Shown piece after piece: positions 17,724 through 27,185 of a stretch of 55,562 nucleotides of DNA; within the stretch, counting starts at the first letter, position 1; each line of letters opens with the position of its first letter. The stretch is taken from the NCBI GenBank assembly GCA_964608185.1, contig CAZSMR010000003.1, forward strand, positions 1 through 55,562. Direction: 5' to 3'. The DNA comes from Porticoccus sp964608185. GTDB lineage: Bacteria; Pseudomonadota; Gammaproteobacteria; Pseudomonadales; Porticoccaceae. The translations under genes were made by a program, and so were the position numbers. A model generated the notes under the pieces. It was not told where the DNA came from. It did not search any database and was given only the letters and a program-made list of their open reading frames with translations.

Positions 17724-17783
17724 TATCTTAAAAACGTTAAATTTTTTATGGAAAGCCCCACTTTTCTATGCATGTTGTGTATG

Positions 17784-17792
17784 TGCTAGAAT
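17784..17792 (+). promoter_or_regulatory. Possible extended -10 of nadA
   Basis: TGC-TAGAAT is an extended -10 element 29 bases before the nadA ATG. No convincing -35 is seen. It may be unnecessary if nadA is read through from the tRNA. Confidence 0.35.
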
Positions 17793-17821
17793 TATTAAAG
17801 TGCACCTATTGAAAATTGATT

Positions 17822-18904
17822 ATGAGTCTACCTCTGAAGCAGTATGTAAAAAAAGCTAGTGTTATTCCTAGTTCAAAGGCCGATCAAATTATTGGATCCC
17901 ACCTTGAGTTCCCTTACGTCCGTCCTAAACATACCGCAGAAGAGGTGTACCTCTATAAAACTAGAATTAAGAAACTTCTCAAGAAGAGGAATGCAGTCAT
18001 AGTTGCACACTATTATACAGACTCGCTCATTCAATCTTTAGCAGAAGAAACCGGCGGTATCGTATCCGACTCCCTAGAGATGGCAAGGTTTGGTAATACG
18101 CATAAAGCTTCTGTCTTGATTGTTGCTGGTGTAAAGTTTATGGGTGAGACAGCGAAAATATTAACACCAGAAAAAACAATTTTGATGCCCACTCTTGAAG
18201 CAACATGTTCTCTTGATATTGGTTGCCCCGAAGAAGAGTTTGGTAAATTCTGCGACCAGCATCCAGAGAGAACCGTCGTTGTTTACGCCAATACCTCTGC
18301 TGCTGTAAAAGCACGAGCAGACTGGGTTGTTACATCCAGCATAGCTTTAGACGTTGTTGATTATCTCGATAGTTGTGGAAAAAAAATACTTTGGGCGCCA
18401 GACAAATATTTAGGAAGTTACGTTCAGAAAAAAACTGGGGCTGATATGCTAATGTGGGATGGAAGTTGTATCGTGCATGAAGAATTTAAGTCCCAAGGTG
18501 TGATTAGTCTGAAAAAGATATATCCCGATGCAGCATTACTTGTTCATCCGGAATCACCAGAAGATATGGTTAATATTGCTGATTTTGTTGGCTCTACTTC
18601 GCAATTGATTGAGGCGTCTAAATTTCTTCCTAACAAACAGATGATTGTGGCAACTGATTCCGGTATTTTTTATAAAATGCAGCAGGCATCTCCAGATAAA
18701 GAACTAATTATTGCTCCTACAGCTGGAGAGGGAGCAACATGTAGAAGTTGTGCAAATTGCCCCTGGATGGGAATGAACGACCTAAAAAAATTAATGGAGT
18801 CGCTAGAATCAAACAAGAACCAAATATTTGTAAAAGAAAGTACCAGAATAAAAGCAATGTGTTCTTTACAAAAAATGTTAGATTTTCGGGACCAGCAACT
18901 ATAG
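17822..18904 (+). CDS. nadA: Quinolinate synthase NadA
   Basis: NadA condenses iminoaspartate with dihydroxyacetone phosphate to quinolinate in de novo NAD synthesis, using one [4Fe-4S] cluster. The product from ATG 17822 has 360 residues (347 in E. coli). An in-frame TTG two codons earlier is possible but has no better ribosome site. The three cluster cysteines are in EATCSLDIGCP, WDGSCIVHEEF and ATCRSCANCPWMGM. Conserved active-site segments are VAHYYTD, GVKFMGETAKIL and YANTSAAVKARADWVVTSS. Its last six bases overlap the 3' end of the convergent bepA-like gene. Confidence 0.97.
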   Translation: MSLPLKQYVKKASVIPSSKADQIIGSHLEFPYVRPKHTAEEVYLYKTRIKKLLKKRNAVIVAHYYTDSLIQSLAEETGGIVSDSLEMARFGNTHKASVLIVAGVKFMGETAKILTPEKTILMPTLEATCSLDIGCPEEEFGKFCDQHPERTVVVYANTSAAVKARADWVVTSSIALDVVDYLDSCGKKILWAPDKYLGSYVQKKTGADMLMWDGSCIVHEEFKSQGVISLKKIYPDAALLVHPESPEDMVNIADFVGSTSQLIEASKFLPNKQMIVATDSGIFYKMQQASPDKELIIAPTAGEGATCRSCANCPWMGMNDLKKLMESLESNKNQIFVKESTRIKAMCSLQKMLDFRDQQL

Positions 18905-20350
18905 GCTCTTCATGTCTTTCTCGAGTTTATCTAAATTCTTAAGTTTCTGATCAATTATTAATTTTTGCTTGTAGTCATGAAGCAATAATTTTCTGGCATA
19001 TAAGAGTTGGTCTCTTGCCTGGCTAAAGACCCCAATTAAAATAAAGTACTCGGCTCTTGCTTTATGAACCCCAGGTATATTTCCTGCCAGCCCACGAATT
19101 TCAGCAAGTTGAAACCATACTTCAGGGTTCTCAGGATGGCTATTCTTCAACGAGTTAAGTGTTTTTTCTGAATCAAAAAAACGATTAGCCTTAAGATATG
19201 TTTCAGCAAGAGACATCCTTAATGGATAATTCTCAGGATGTTGTTTTAAAAGCTCTTTAGTTTTTTTAACAGCGATGTCATATTTTTCTACGTTGCGAAA
19301 AATTTCAATTTCAGCCATTTTGTAATGAAGATCATTTGGAGATTTTTTTAGTAATTTTTCAAGTGACTCTTCAGCTTTTGAGTAATTTCTTGATTGTATG
19401 TATGAAAGCACTATGCCATATAGTGCAGCACTACTATTTTTTTCAGTATCAAGCAGTTCACTTTTGAAATAATTAAGAGATATGCTAGGATTTTCGTTAA
19501 TAGCAATAATTGCTCTTGCGCGCATTAGATGAAATTCGATGTTATCAGAGTAGTCTTTGATTTTTAGTTGATTTATTCTATTCTTGGCATCCACAACACG
19601 ATCTTGGGTTAAGGGGTGACTCCTTAAAAATTCAGGAACTTTACTACTGGTATATCTCGTTAACTTAAGCATTCCTTCGAACATAGTGGACATGGCGCTC
19701 GGATTCATCCCAGATGCGATCATTGTCTGGAGTCCAAGTCTATCGGCTTCCCTTTCATTTTGTCTGCTGTAACGCAAAGCAGTATTTCTACCCATTGCTT
19801 GGGTTGCACTTAAGCCGGCCATTCCAGCATCGCTTCCAACTGTTGCTGCCAAAACAAGACTAGTTAGGAGTCCGGCCATGCTTGCTACTTTATTTTTTTT
19901 CTGTCTATCTAAACGGCGCGCAAAATGTCTTTGACTAAGGTGAGCAATTTCATGTGCTAGGACAGAAGCTAGTTCATCTTCTGATTTTGCGAATAGAAAT
20001 AATCCTGTATGAATCCCGATTACTCCCCCAGGTACAGCAAAAGCATTCAATGTTGGATTATCAACAACTATAATTTCAAGTCGTCGATCTTCGAGTCGAC
20101 TTTTAGTTGCTAATCTATAAATTAGTTGCTTCAAATAGCTCCGTAAAAAAGGGTCATCATTTTCGCGAATTCTACTACGATAAGCTTTTAGCCAAGCTCG
20201 ACCAAGTTCATATTCTTTTTGTTTGGAAATGCTACTAGAAGATGCATCACCTAATAGTGGGAGGTTTATAGTAGAGCTTTCAGTTGTCACAACAAAAAAC
20301 ACTAAAACTATTAAGGTTAGCATTAAATATTTCGAGCGTTTAATTAGCAA
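18899..20350 (-). CDS. bepA: BepA-like periplasmic M48 zinc metalloprotease with TPR domain
   Basis: BepA (YfgC) is a periplasmic protease-chaperone for beta-barrel assembly and LptD maturation. The 483 residues match E. coli BepA (487). A signal peptide covers about residues 1-25. The M48 zinc motif HEIAH is at residues 133-137, and the third-ligand region SRQNEREADRLGLQTM follows. A long loop NTLNAF-type segment (NPTLNAFAVPGGVIGIHTGL) precedes the motif. The C-terminal half (about residues 270-470) is made of TPR-like helices, for example AEESLEKLLKKSPNDLHYKMAEIEI. It is monocistronic and overlaps nadA by six bases at the 3' end. Confidence 0.9.
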   Translation of the reverse strand: MLIKRSKYLMLTLIVLVFFVVTTESSTINLPLLGDASSSSISKQKEYELGRAWLKAYRSRIRENDDPFLRSYLKQLIYRLATKSRLEDRRLEIIVVDNPTLNAFAVPGGVIGIHTGLFLFAKSEDELASVLAHEIAHLSQRHFARRLDRQKKNKVASMAGLLTSLVLAATVGSDAGMAGLSATQAMGRNTALRYSRQNEREADRLGLQTMIASGMNPSAMSTMFEGMLKLTRYTSSKVPEFLRSHPLTQDRVVDAKNRINQLKIKDYSDNIEFHLMRARAIIAINENPSISLNYFKSELLDTEKNSSAALYGIVLSYIQSRNYSKAEESLEKLLKKSPNDLHYKMAEIEIFRNVEKYDIAVKKTKELLKQHPENYPLRMSLAETYLKANRFFDSEKTLNSLKNSHPENPEVWFQLAEIRGLAGNIPGVHKARAEYFILIGVFSQARDQLLYARKLLLHDYKQKLIIDQKLKNLDKLEKDMKSL

Positions 20351-20395
20351 CGGTAATTATCCATTTGTATGTTTGTACACCCAAGATCCTTAAGT

Positions 20396-20423
20396 ACTAG
20401 TTTAATTATAAAATTAAACTAGT
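20396..20423. repeat. Perfect 28-bp inverted repeat between bepA and perM
   Basis: ACTAGTTTAATT and AATTAAACTAGT are exact reverse complements around the 4-base loop ATAA. The repeat is 46 bases upstream of the bepA start on one side and upstream of the perM promoter on the other. There is no T-run, so it looks more like an operator or cruciform than a terminator. Confidence 0.7.
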
Positions 20424-20490
20424 GATAATAGATACATTTTAGCTCTTGGAAGATAATGGTGTCTAAAATTGTAGTCAATGCTATTGTAGC

Positions 20491-20519
20491 TTGTCCATCG
20501 ATCTCATAACCTATATAAA
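20491..20519 (+). promoter_or_regulatory. Probable perM promoter
   Basis: TTGTCC (20491-20496), a 17-base spacer and TATAAA (20514-20519) form a plausible sigma-70 promoter 31 bases before the ATG at 20551. Confidence 0.5.
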
Positions 20520-20550
20520 ATAATGTCTGCTGACAAATATGGAGGCTTGT

Positions 20551-21621
20551 ATGTTGAAAGTTCTGGCAAATTGGATTAATCGTTATTTTGGAGAGGAAGA
20601 GCCAGTCTTGTTAGTTTTACTAGTAGCGTTCGCACTCCTTGTTCTGATTACCCTCGGTCAAATAATAGCTCCTTTTATCGCAGCCCTTATATTTGCTTTC
20701 TTACTGCAGGGGGGCGTAAATCGTCTTGTGTCTTTTCATATACCAAGAGTAGCAGCAGTAACTATTATATTCTTAATTTTCGTGGGGGCTCTTTCAGCAA
20801 TTTTAATTATTCTTTTACCACTGATAGGTCGACAAGCTTTGAATTTAGCAGAAAAAATCCCGATGATCGTCGATCACTCCCAAAGTGTACTCTTAGTGTT
20901 ATCTGAGAAGTTTCCGCACATTTTTTCTGATAATCAGATCAAAGATTTATTTACCCAGGGCTCTAACGAGCTTGGTAGTATTGCTCAAAATTTAGTAAGT
21001 TTTTCTTTTGACACCTTCCCCAGTATCTTGGCATTTATCTTGTACGTAGTTCTAGTTCCTTTGTTAGTTTTTTTTATGCTAAAAGATAGAGAAAAGCTAC
21101 TAGGATTTTTATCTAATCTCCTTCCTTCTCGACGTCCTATGATGTGGAAGATATGGAAAGAAATGAATCTTCAAATGGCTAATTACGTTCGTGGAAAAGC
21201 CATTGAGATAGTGATTGTTGGACTTGTAAGTTATGTTGCATTTTTATTCCTTGGATTAAATTATGCAGCTCTACTCGCATTACTAGTTGGCTTGTCTGTG
21301 ATAGTTCCTTACGTTGGAGCCCTTTTAGTGACGATTCCCGTTTCAATGGTAGCCTATCTGCAGTGGGGTTGGGGTGGTGATTTATTCTTGTTACTGGGTG
21401 TTTATGCGGCTATACAGGCATTAGATGGCAATGTTTTAGTACCTTTATTATTTTCAGAAGCTGTTAACTTGCATCCAGTATCAATCATACTCGCTGTTAT
21501 ATTATTTGGAGGAATTTGGGGTTTCTGGGGAGTATTTTTTTCAATACCTTTAGCAACATTAATTAAAGCTCTTTATAATGCATGGGCAAGTACAGAACTA
21601 TCCCCATCTGAACCAAATTAA
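20551..21621 (+). CDS. perM: AI-2E/PerM-family membrane protein
   Basis: A polytopic inner-membrane protein of the PerM/AI-2E transporter superfamily; E. coli PerM is a putative permease and the substrate is unknown. The 356 residues match PerM. About seven to eight hydrophobic segments are visible, with the family regions LVPLLVFFMLKDREKLLGFL, NYVRGKAIEIVIVGLVSY and LLVGLSVIVPYVGALLVTIPV. ATG 20551 is chosen because GGAGG (20541-20545) lies five bases upstream; the ATG at 20539 would place that site inside the gene. The pitrilysin-like gene follows after 27 bases and is probably co-transcribed. Confidence 0.85.
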   Translation: MLKVLANWINRYFGEEEPVLLVLLVAFALLVLITLGQIIAPFIAALIFAFLLQGGVNRLVSFHIPRVAAVTIIFLIFVGALSAILIILLPLIGRQALNLAEKIPMIVDHSQSVLLVLSEKFPHIFSDNQIKDLFTQGSNELGSIAQNLVSFSFDTFPSILAFILYVVLVPLLVFFMLKDREKLLGFLSNLLPSRRPMMWKIWKEMNLQMANYVRGKAIEIVIVGLVSYVAFLFLGLNYAALLALLVGLSVIVPYVGALLVTIPVSMVAYLQWGWGGDLFLLLGVYAAIQALDGNVLVPLLFSEAVNLHPVSIILAVILFGGIWGFWGVFFSIPLATLIKALYNAWASTELSPSEPN

Positions 21622-21648
21622 TTATTAACTTAACTCATGTGATCGCGA

Positions 21649-24525
21649 ATGAATAAAATTGTAAGTATATGCTTCTGTAGCTTGATGATCGCTATTCAGA
21701 TTCAGGCATCAGAAATAAATAATTCCTTTGAGAGCTATGCTGATACAAACAAATCTGATCAAGCTGTAATTCAGAAAAGTGAAGCAGACACATCCAAGTA
21801 TCGTTACATAAAGTTACCAAACCAAATGAAAGTGTTGCTAGTTTCTGATATGGAAGCTGATAAGGCTGCAGTATCTCTTGATGTTTTTGTAGGAAGTTCT
21901 CAAGATCCAATAAAGCGTCAAGGCTTGGCTCATTTTCTTGAGCATATGCTGTTCTTAGGTACAGATAAATACCCTACTCCAGACGAGTATCAGTCATTTA
22001 TTAGTCAGCATGGCGGCAAACATAACGCTTATACATCTTTTGAGCACACTAATTATTTTTTTGATATAGACCCTGTATTTTTTGAGTCAGCCCTAGATCG
22101 TTTTTCGCGTTTTTTTATCGCTCCTCAATTTAATTCAGAGTACGTTGATAGAGAAATGAAAGCTGTACATTCTGAATATATGGCACGAATAAAAAATGAT
22201 TATCGTCGCCAAAGAAACGCTTTTTCTCAAATTATTAATCAGAATCATCCGGCAGCAAAATTTAGTGTTGGAAATTTTAATATCCTTTCTAATACTAAAA
22301 ATGGAACTGTTCGCAAGGATCTGTTAGATTTTTATGACGAATATTATTCTGCAAATAGGATGGCATTAGTAGTTCTAGCCCCGAAGAGTTTAGATGAACT
22401 AGAGTCAATCGTTGTAGCTAGATTTGAGGAAGTAAAAAATTCCAACAAACCGCAAATAAAACATGGACAGCCATTATTTGTTGAAGGCAGTTTACCGCAG
22501 CTGCTCTCAATTAAACCTGTTCAAGAAAGGCGTCAGCTGACCATCACCTTTCCTTTAATTGCTATGGAAGATTATTATCGAGAAAAGCCCCTAAACTATA
22601 TCTCTAGTCTTATTGGAGATGAAGGAAAGGGTAGCTTACTGTCTTTGCTTAAAGAAAAAGGATGGGCTGAAGCTCTTTCAGCAGGAGAGGGCCTTTCTGA
22701 TTTAAGTGGAAGTTCTTTTGACATAAGTGTTGCATTAACTCCTGATGGAGTTAAGCAATGGGAAAAAATTGTCAGCCTTGTCTTTCAAGAAATTAAATTG
22801 ATTTCCAGCGAGGGAATTAAAAAGTGGCGGTGGTTAGAACAAAATACTTTAGCTAATACCGCCTTTCGTTATAAAGAGCTAGACAGCCCTATTCAGCGCG
22901 TTAGTCAATTAGCTGCTCAGCTTCAAGAATATCCCCCAGCGTTTGTTATACGAGGCCCATACCTTAATGACTTATATGATCCTCAGCTTATTAAAAAAGT
23001 ATTGGAGGCTATGAAACCTAGCAATGCATTAGTCACTTTAATATCCCCAAAGATTAAAGCTAAAAAAGTTACTGTGCTTTATAAAGTGCCATATGGGCTT
23101 AAAAAAATCATAGCATTTGAAAAAATAAATTTGGATGAATCTTTAAAGTTACCAATGCCAAATAAATTTATTCCTGGTGACTTCAAAGTAAGATCAATAA
23201 CTAAAAAAATGTCTTTAGATAACCCATTATTGCAGGCTAATAAAGAAAACTATCGTCTCTGGCATTATTTGGATTCTTATTATAAAGTGCCAAAAGCTCA
23301 GTTTTACGCATCAGTCAAAATACGACCCATAGAGAATGCATTCGATGCTGCGATGATAGATTTATATTTGCGCGTGATAAACGAAAGACTTAATGAACCA
23401 AATTATGCCGCATCTCTCGCTGGTTTAAATTATCAAACTTATAGACAAGCTAACAGTATAGGTATCTTTGTAAGTGGCTTCGATAACAAGCTGCCTTTTC
23501 TAATAGAGGAGGTCGTTAAAGGTTTACTAACACCAGTTTATGAAGATAAATTATCATCTGTTGACAGTGTTGAATCGATAGATTCTTTATTAGAAAGACT
23601 CAGAACAGAGCTGATTAGAGAGTGGAAAAATACAAAGAAAGATTCACCCTATAAGCAAGTTATTGTTGAGCCTAATTATCTTCTTGATACAACTTCGTGG
23701 AGCCCACATGAGCTTGCCGAAGCTGCTTTAAATTTTAATAAAGATAAATTCACTAAGCTTATAGGTAGTTTGTACGATGGGGCAACTATAGATTTCCTAA
23801 TAGGTGGGAATATCAATATTACTGATGCCAAGTTAATTGCAAAAAATACAGCTCAGCGCTTTTCAAAAAAACCTTATGAAAATCCAGTTAATAAGAAAGT
23901 TTACAAAATCCCATCAGGAGAGAAACTTAAAACTAGTCTAGCGATAGATCATAATGACTCTGCTATATTGCGATATTATCAGGGCCGTAATGACAGCTTA
24001 AAAGAAGCTGCAACAATGATTTTAATCAAACAGCTGATTAGTTCAGATTTTTTTCATGAACTACGTACTGAGCAGCAGTTGGGATATATTGTTGCTGTAG
24101 TCGATAAGACAATTGATAGGGTTCCAGGTATTGGTTTGTTAATTCAGTCTCCTGAGGCTCAAGTCTCTGATCTTGAGCACGCGATCGACAGTTTCTTATT
24201 CAATTTTCTGAGCAACATAAAAAATATGCCTCATAAAGATTTTTTGCAACAAAAAGAAGCAGTACTTGTAAGATTGAGAGAAAAGCCAAAAAATTTAGTA
24301 GAGCATTCTTTGAGATTCTGGAAAAGTATAACCATGCATGATTATGATTTTTCTCGGCTAGATAAGTTGATACTATCAGTGCAACAACTTACCCATGAGG
24401 ATGTTTTAGGAGCGTACGATTTTTTAATGGTTAAATCTGGTTATTCCTTGCAAATTAATACCGGGAGTAAACCCACTTTCGATAAAAAACAATTTGAAGA
24501 GAGCCGAGAATTTTATAATTTTTAA
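21649..24525 (+). CDS. ptrA: M16-family (pitrilysin/insulinase-like) zinc protease
   Basis: A large periplasmic metallopeptidase that degrades small peptides. The 958 residues are almost the length of E. coli pitrilysin (962). The N-terminal signal peptide ends near QIQA (about residue 20). The inverted zinc motif HFLEH is at residues 95-99, with the third ligand Glu176 in MKAVHSEYMARI. The substrate-site region NAYTSFEHTNYFFDI follows the motif, as in pitrilysin. The C-terminal half includes the conserved FHELRTEQQLGYIVAV. The symbol is by similarity and could equally be a paralogue. It is convergent with deaD. Confidence 0.9.
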   Translation: MNKIVSICFCSLMIAIQIQASEINNSFESYADTNKSDQAVIQKSEADTSKYRYIKLPNQMKVLLVSDMEADKAAVSLDVFVGSSQDPIKRQGLAHFLEHMLFLGTDKYPTPDEYQSFISQHGGKHNAYTSFEHTNYFFDIDPVFFESALDRFSRFFIAPQFNSEYVDREMKAVHSEYMARIKNDYRRQRNAFSQIINQNHPAAKFSVGNFNILSNTKNGTVRKDLLDFYDEYYSANRMALVVLAPKSLDELESIVVARFEEVKNSNKPQIKHGQPLFVEGSLPQLLSIKPVQERRQLTITFPLIAMEDYYREKPLNYISSLIGDEGKGSLLSLLKEKGWAEALSAGEGLSDLSGSSFDISVALTPDGVKQWEKIVSLVFQEIKLISSEGIKKWRWLEQNTLANTAFRYKELDSPIQRVSQLAAQLQEYPPAFVIRGPYLNDLYDPQLIKKVLEAMKPSNALVTLISPKIKAKKVTVLYKVPYGLKKIIAFEKINLDESLKLPMPNKFIPGDFKVRSITKKMSLDNPLLQANKENYRLWHYLDSYYKVPKAQFYASVKIRPIENAFDAAMIDLYLRVINERLNEPNYAASLAGLNYQTYRQANSIGIFVSGFDNKLPFLIEEVVKGLLTPVYEDKLSSVDSVESIDSLLERLRTELIREWKNTKKDSPYKQVIVEPNYLLDTTSWSPHELAEAALNFNKDKFTKLIGSLYDGATIDFLIGGNINITDAKLIAKNTAQRFSKKPYENPVNKKVYKIPSGEKLKTSLAIDHNDSAILRYYQGRNDSLKEAATMILIKQLISSDFFHELRTEQQLGYIVAVVDKTIDRVPGIGLLIQSPEAQVSDLEHAIDSFLFNFLSNIKNMPHKDFLQQKEAVLVRLREKPKNLVEHSLRFWKSITMHDYDFSRLDKLILSVQQLTHEDVLGAYDFLMVKSGYSLQINTGSKPTFDKKQFEESREFYNF

Positions 24526-24577
24526 TCCGTTAAAATTAAAAACTACACTGACTCTTAATAAAGCCCTACATAAATTT

Positions 24578-26320
24578 TTACTTTTTATGATTTTTTTGGC
24601 TAGGTGATTTTTTTAGTCTCTTATTTTCTGCGTAATCCTTACTTTTGCTGTTCGCATTAAGAATGCTAAGCCGCATAGGCTGTTGTTTAACACGCACCTT
24701 ATGTTTTAAGTGCTGGAAGATGTCATTTGGCATTCCTTTTGGAAGATCGACGGTGCTATATTCATCATAAAGTGCTATTCGTCCTATATTTTTTCCGTCA
24801 ATGCCTGATTCACTTGCAATGGCTCCAACAATATCTTTTGGCATAACCCCATGATTTTTTCCTGCTTCTATTCTATAAGTATCCATATCTAAGTCATCAT
24901 TTGATTTTTTTTTCTTAGAAGACTCGGATCGTCTTGTTATCCGTTGAGGATTCGAGCGAATATCTTTTTCATATGTTTTCTTCTCATTAAATTTAGAATC
25001 TATAGGTGTCATATTAGGGAAAAGAGGACGATCTTGTTGAAGCTGAGAAGCCAAACCTGCTGCTACATCAGATATAGATATATTATTATTTTCACATAAT
25101 GTATGTAGGAGTTTTTTGAAACGATCAAGGTCTTTAACCTCAAGACTTTGAAGTGCACGCTCTTCAAATTGCTGGATTCGCTGAATACTAACCTGGTCTC
25201 CAGTCGGAAGGCCCATCAGAGTAATTTTTTGATTCGTCGACCTCTCAATTGAATGTAGAAGCCTGTTTTCTTTAGGGGCAACGAATAAAATTGCTTTTCC
25301 ATCACGACCAGCTCTTCCAGTGCGACCAATTCTATGAACATAAGCTTCATTGTCATAAGGGATATCATAGTTGATTACGTGACTTATACGCTCAACATCT
25401 AGCCCTCTAGCAGCAACATCTGTAGCAACTACAATGTCTACCTGGCCTTTTTTCAGTCGATTTACAGTTCGCTCACGAAGGGTCTGGCTCAAGTCGCCAT
25501 TTAGTGCAGCTGCAGAAAATCCCCTAGCTTCAAGTTTTTCAGCTACTTCTGCTGTAGAGGATTTTGTTCGAACAAAAATAAGCATACCGTCAAACTCTTC
25601 TACTTCTAAAATTCTGGTCAAGGCCTCCATTTTTTGATGGCCTTTAACAATAAGATAAAACTGTGTGATTCGTTCGACAGTTTTTGTCTTCGAAGCAATA
25701 CTTACTTCTCTAGCATCTCCAAGGTATTTTTTTACAACCCTACGAATAGTCGGTGGCATTGTTGCTGAAAACAATGCCCTTTGGCATTCAGATGGTGTTT
25801 CGGCAAGAATAGTTTCAACGTCATCAATAAACCCCATTCTAAGCATTTCGTCTGCCTCATCTAGAACTAATGCATTGAGTTTGTTTAGTATTAAGCTTCG
25901 TCGTCTGATGTGGTCAAGTATTCTGCCAGGCGTCCCAACAATCACCTGCGCTCCTCGGCGAAGCCCGCGAAGCTGGATACTCATATCTTGGCCACCATAT
26001 ACTGGTAGAACATGGAATTTTTTGAGGTGCCTTGCATATGTCTGAAATGCTTCCGCTACCTGTATTGCAAGTTCACGAGTAGGAGTCAACACTAAAATTT
26101 GAGGGGTCTTTTGAGTATTATCTAGGCGGCTTAGCAATGGCATTGCAAAAGCCCCGGTCTTTCCAGTACCTGTTTGAGCGACACCAAGTAAATTGTCTCC
26201 TTTTATTAGTATAGGAATACTCTGCGCTTGAATAGGTGATGGTTGTTCGTAACCGAGTTGTTTTATGGCCTTCAACACTGGGTCAATAATGCCCAGTGAT
26301 TCAAAATCGGGGGGTAACAT
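24578..26320 (-). CDS. deaD: DEAD-box ATP-dependent RNA helicase DeaD/CsdA-like
   Basis: An RNA helicase acting on ribosome assembly and mRNA turnover, usually cold-induced. The 580 residues (629 in E. coli DeaD) show the Q motif in GYEQPSPIQAQSIP, Walker A AQTGTGKT (48-55), DEAD in LDEADEMLRMGF, FSATMPP, and HRIGRTGRAG. The C-terminal RNA-binding domain of the DbpA/CsdA type contains KDIVGAIASESGIDGKNIGRIALYDEYSTVDLP, preceded by a charged linker, which separates it from RhlB or RhlE. It is convergent with the M16 protease gene. The 151-base upstream region may include a long leader, but I see no defined cold-shock element. Confidence 0.93.
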   Translation of the reverse strand: MLPPDFESLGIIDPVLKAIKQLGYEQPSPIQAQSIPILIKGDNLLGVAQTGTGKTGAFAMPLLSRLDNTQKTPQILVLTPTRELAIQVAEAFQTYARHLKKFHVLPVYGGQDMSIQLRGLRRGAQVIVGTPGRILDHIRRRSLILNKLNALVLDEADEMLRMGFIDDVETILAETPSECQRALFSATMPPTIRRVVKKYLGDAREVSIASKTKTVERITQFYLIVKGHQKMEALTRILEVEEFDGMLIFVRTKSSTAEVAEKLEARGFSAAALNGDLSQTLRERTVNRLKKGQVDIVVATDVAARGLDVERISHVINYDIPYDNEAYVHRIGRTGRAGRDGKAILFVAPKENRLLHSIERSTNQKITLMGLPTGDQVSIQRIQQFEERALQSLEVKDLDRFKKLLHTLCENNNISISDVAAGLASQLQQDRPLFPNMTPIDSKFNEKKTYEKDIRSNPQRITRRSESSKKKKSNDDLDMDTYRIEAGKNHGVMPKDIVGAIASESGIDGKNIGRIALYDEYSTVDLPKGMPNDIFQHLKHKVRVKQQPMRLSILNANSKSKDYAENKRLKKSPSQKNHKK

Positions 26321-26471
26321 AAGTTAAGCCTGCATTGCTTGAATTCTAAACTTTAAGAAGCTGAATTGAGGAAATGCGGCAAGTATACGCTCATGGTGTT
26401 GCGGGAGAAAGTATTTTTGTTTACGCGCTCTTAATAACAAATAGATTGGTATTTTCACTATGATTTTTGTG

Positions 26472-27185
26472 CTATGTGATTGTTCCTGTAGTTCTTATTC
26501 TTTTTACCCCCTTTTTTAAGGATCTGTCTTCATTTTTATCATGACGAACTACTTTACTATTTAGTACATTTTTTAATGCAATCAAAATCCCCATAATGAT
26601 AAATGCACCTGGCGGCAACACGAATATCAAGAAGCCATAGCCCTCAGAAAAGAATCTTATAGTCCAGCTGGCTGCAAATGAACCAAATAATAAATCCATA
26701 TTTGAAAAAATTGTACCAACACCAAGAATTTCACGTATTGCTCCAATAGTAAGAAGCACAAAAGAAAAACCTGCCCCAATCATAATTCCATCTAGAGCTG
26801 ATTTTAGTACATTATTTTTACTTGCAAAGTCGTTAGCTCTACCTAGGATTACACCGTTAGTAACTATTAATGGAACAAATATCCCCAGAAGTATGTATAA
26901 CTCATAGGTAAAGGCCTTCATAATTAGTTCAGTGCAAGTTGTAAGTGTAGCGATAATAATCACAAAGGATGGAATTTTTATTACCCCTGATACTTTGTTT
27001 CTCATTAAGGATACAATTATATTTGTGAAAGTTAGAATAAGCATTGTGGCAAGGCTGATTCCTGTAGCTTTTACCACACTACTAGAGACTGCCAAAAGAG
27101 GACACAGTCCTAGTAACTGAACAAGTGCCGCATTATTTTTCCATAGTCCGTTATTAATGATTTCCTTGTAAGAGATGCCGAACAT
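26472..27185 (-). CDS. rsxE: Electron transport complex subunit RsxE/RnfE
   Basis: An integral membrane subunit of the Rsx/Rnf ferredoxin-linked redox complex. The 237 residues (231 in E. coli) contain about six membrane helices. The paired Cys-containing motifs typical of RnfA/RnfE are LLGLCPLLAVSSS and TLTTCTELIM, which are thought to hold an iron-sulfur cluster in the membrane. IRFFSEGYGFLIFVLPPGAFIIMGILIA matches the family C-terminus. The start overlaps the rsxG stop by one base (TAATG). It is the last gene of the operon; nth, which follows in E. coli, is absent here. Confidence 0.95.
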   Translation of the reverse strand: MFGISYKEIINNGLWKNNAALVQLLGLCPLLAVSSSVVKATGISLATMLILTFTNIIVSLMRNKVSGVIKIPSFVIIIATLTTCTELIMKAFTYELYILLGIFVPLIVTNGVILGRANDFASKNNVLKSALDGIMIGAGFSFVLLTIGAIREILGVGTIFSNMDLLFGSFAASWTIRFFSEGYGFLIFVLPPGAFIIMGILIALKNVLNSKVVRHDKNEDRSLKKGVKRIRTTGTIT

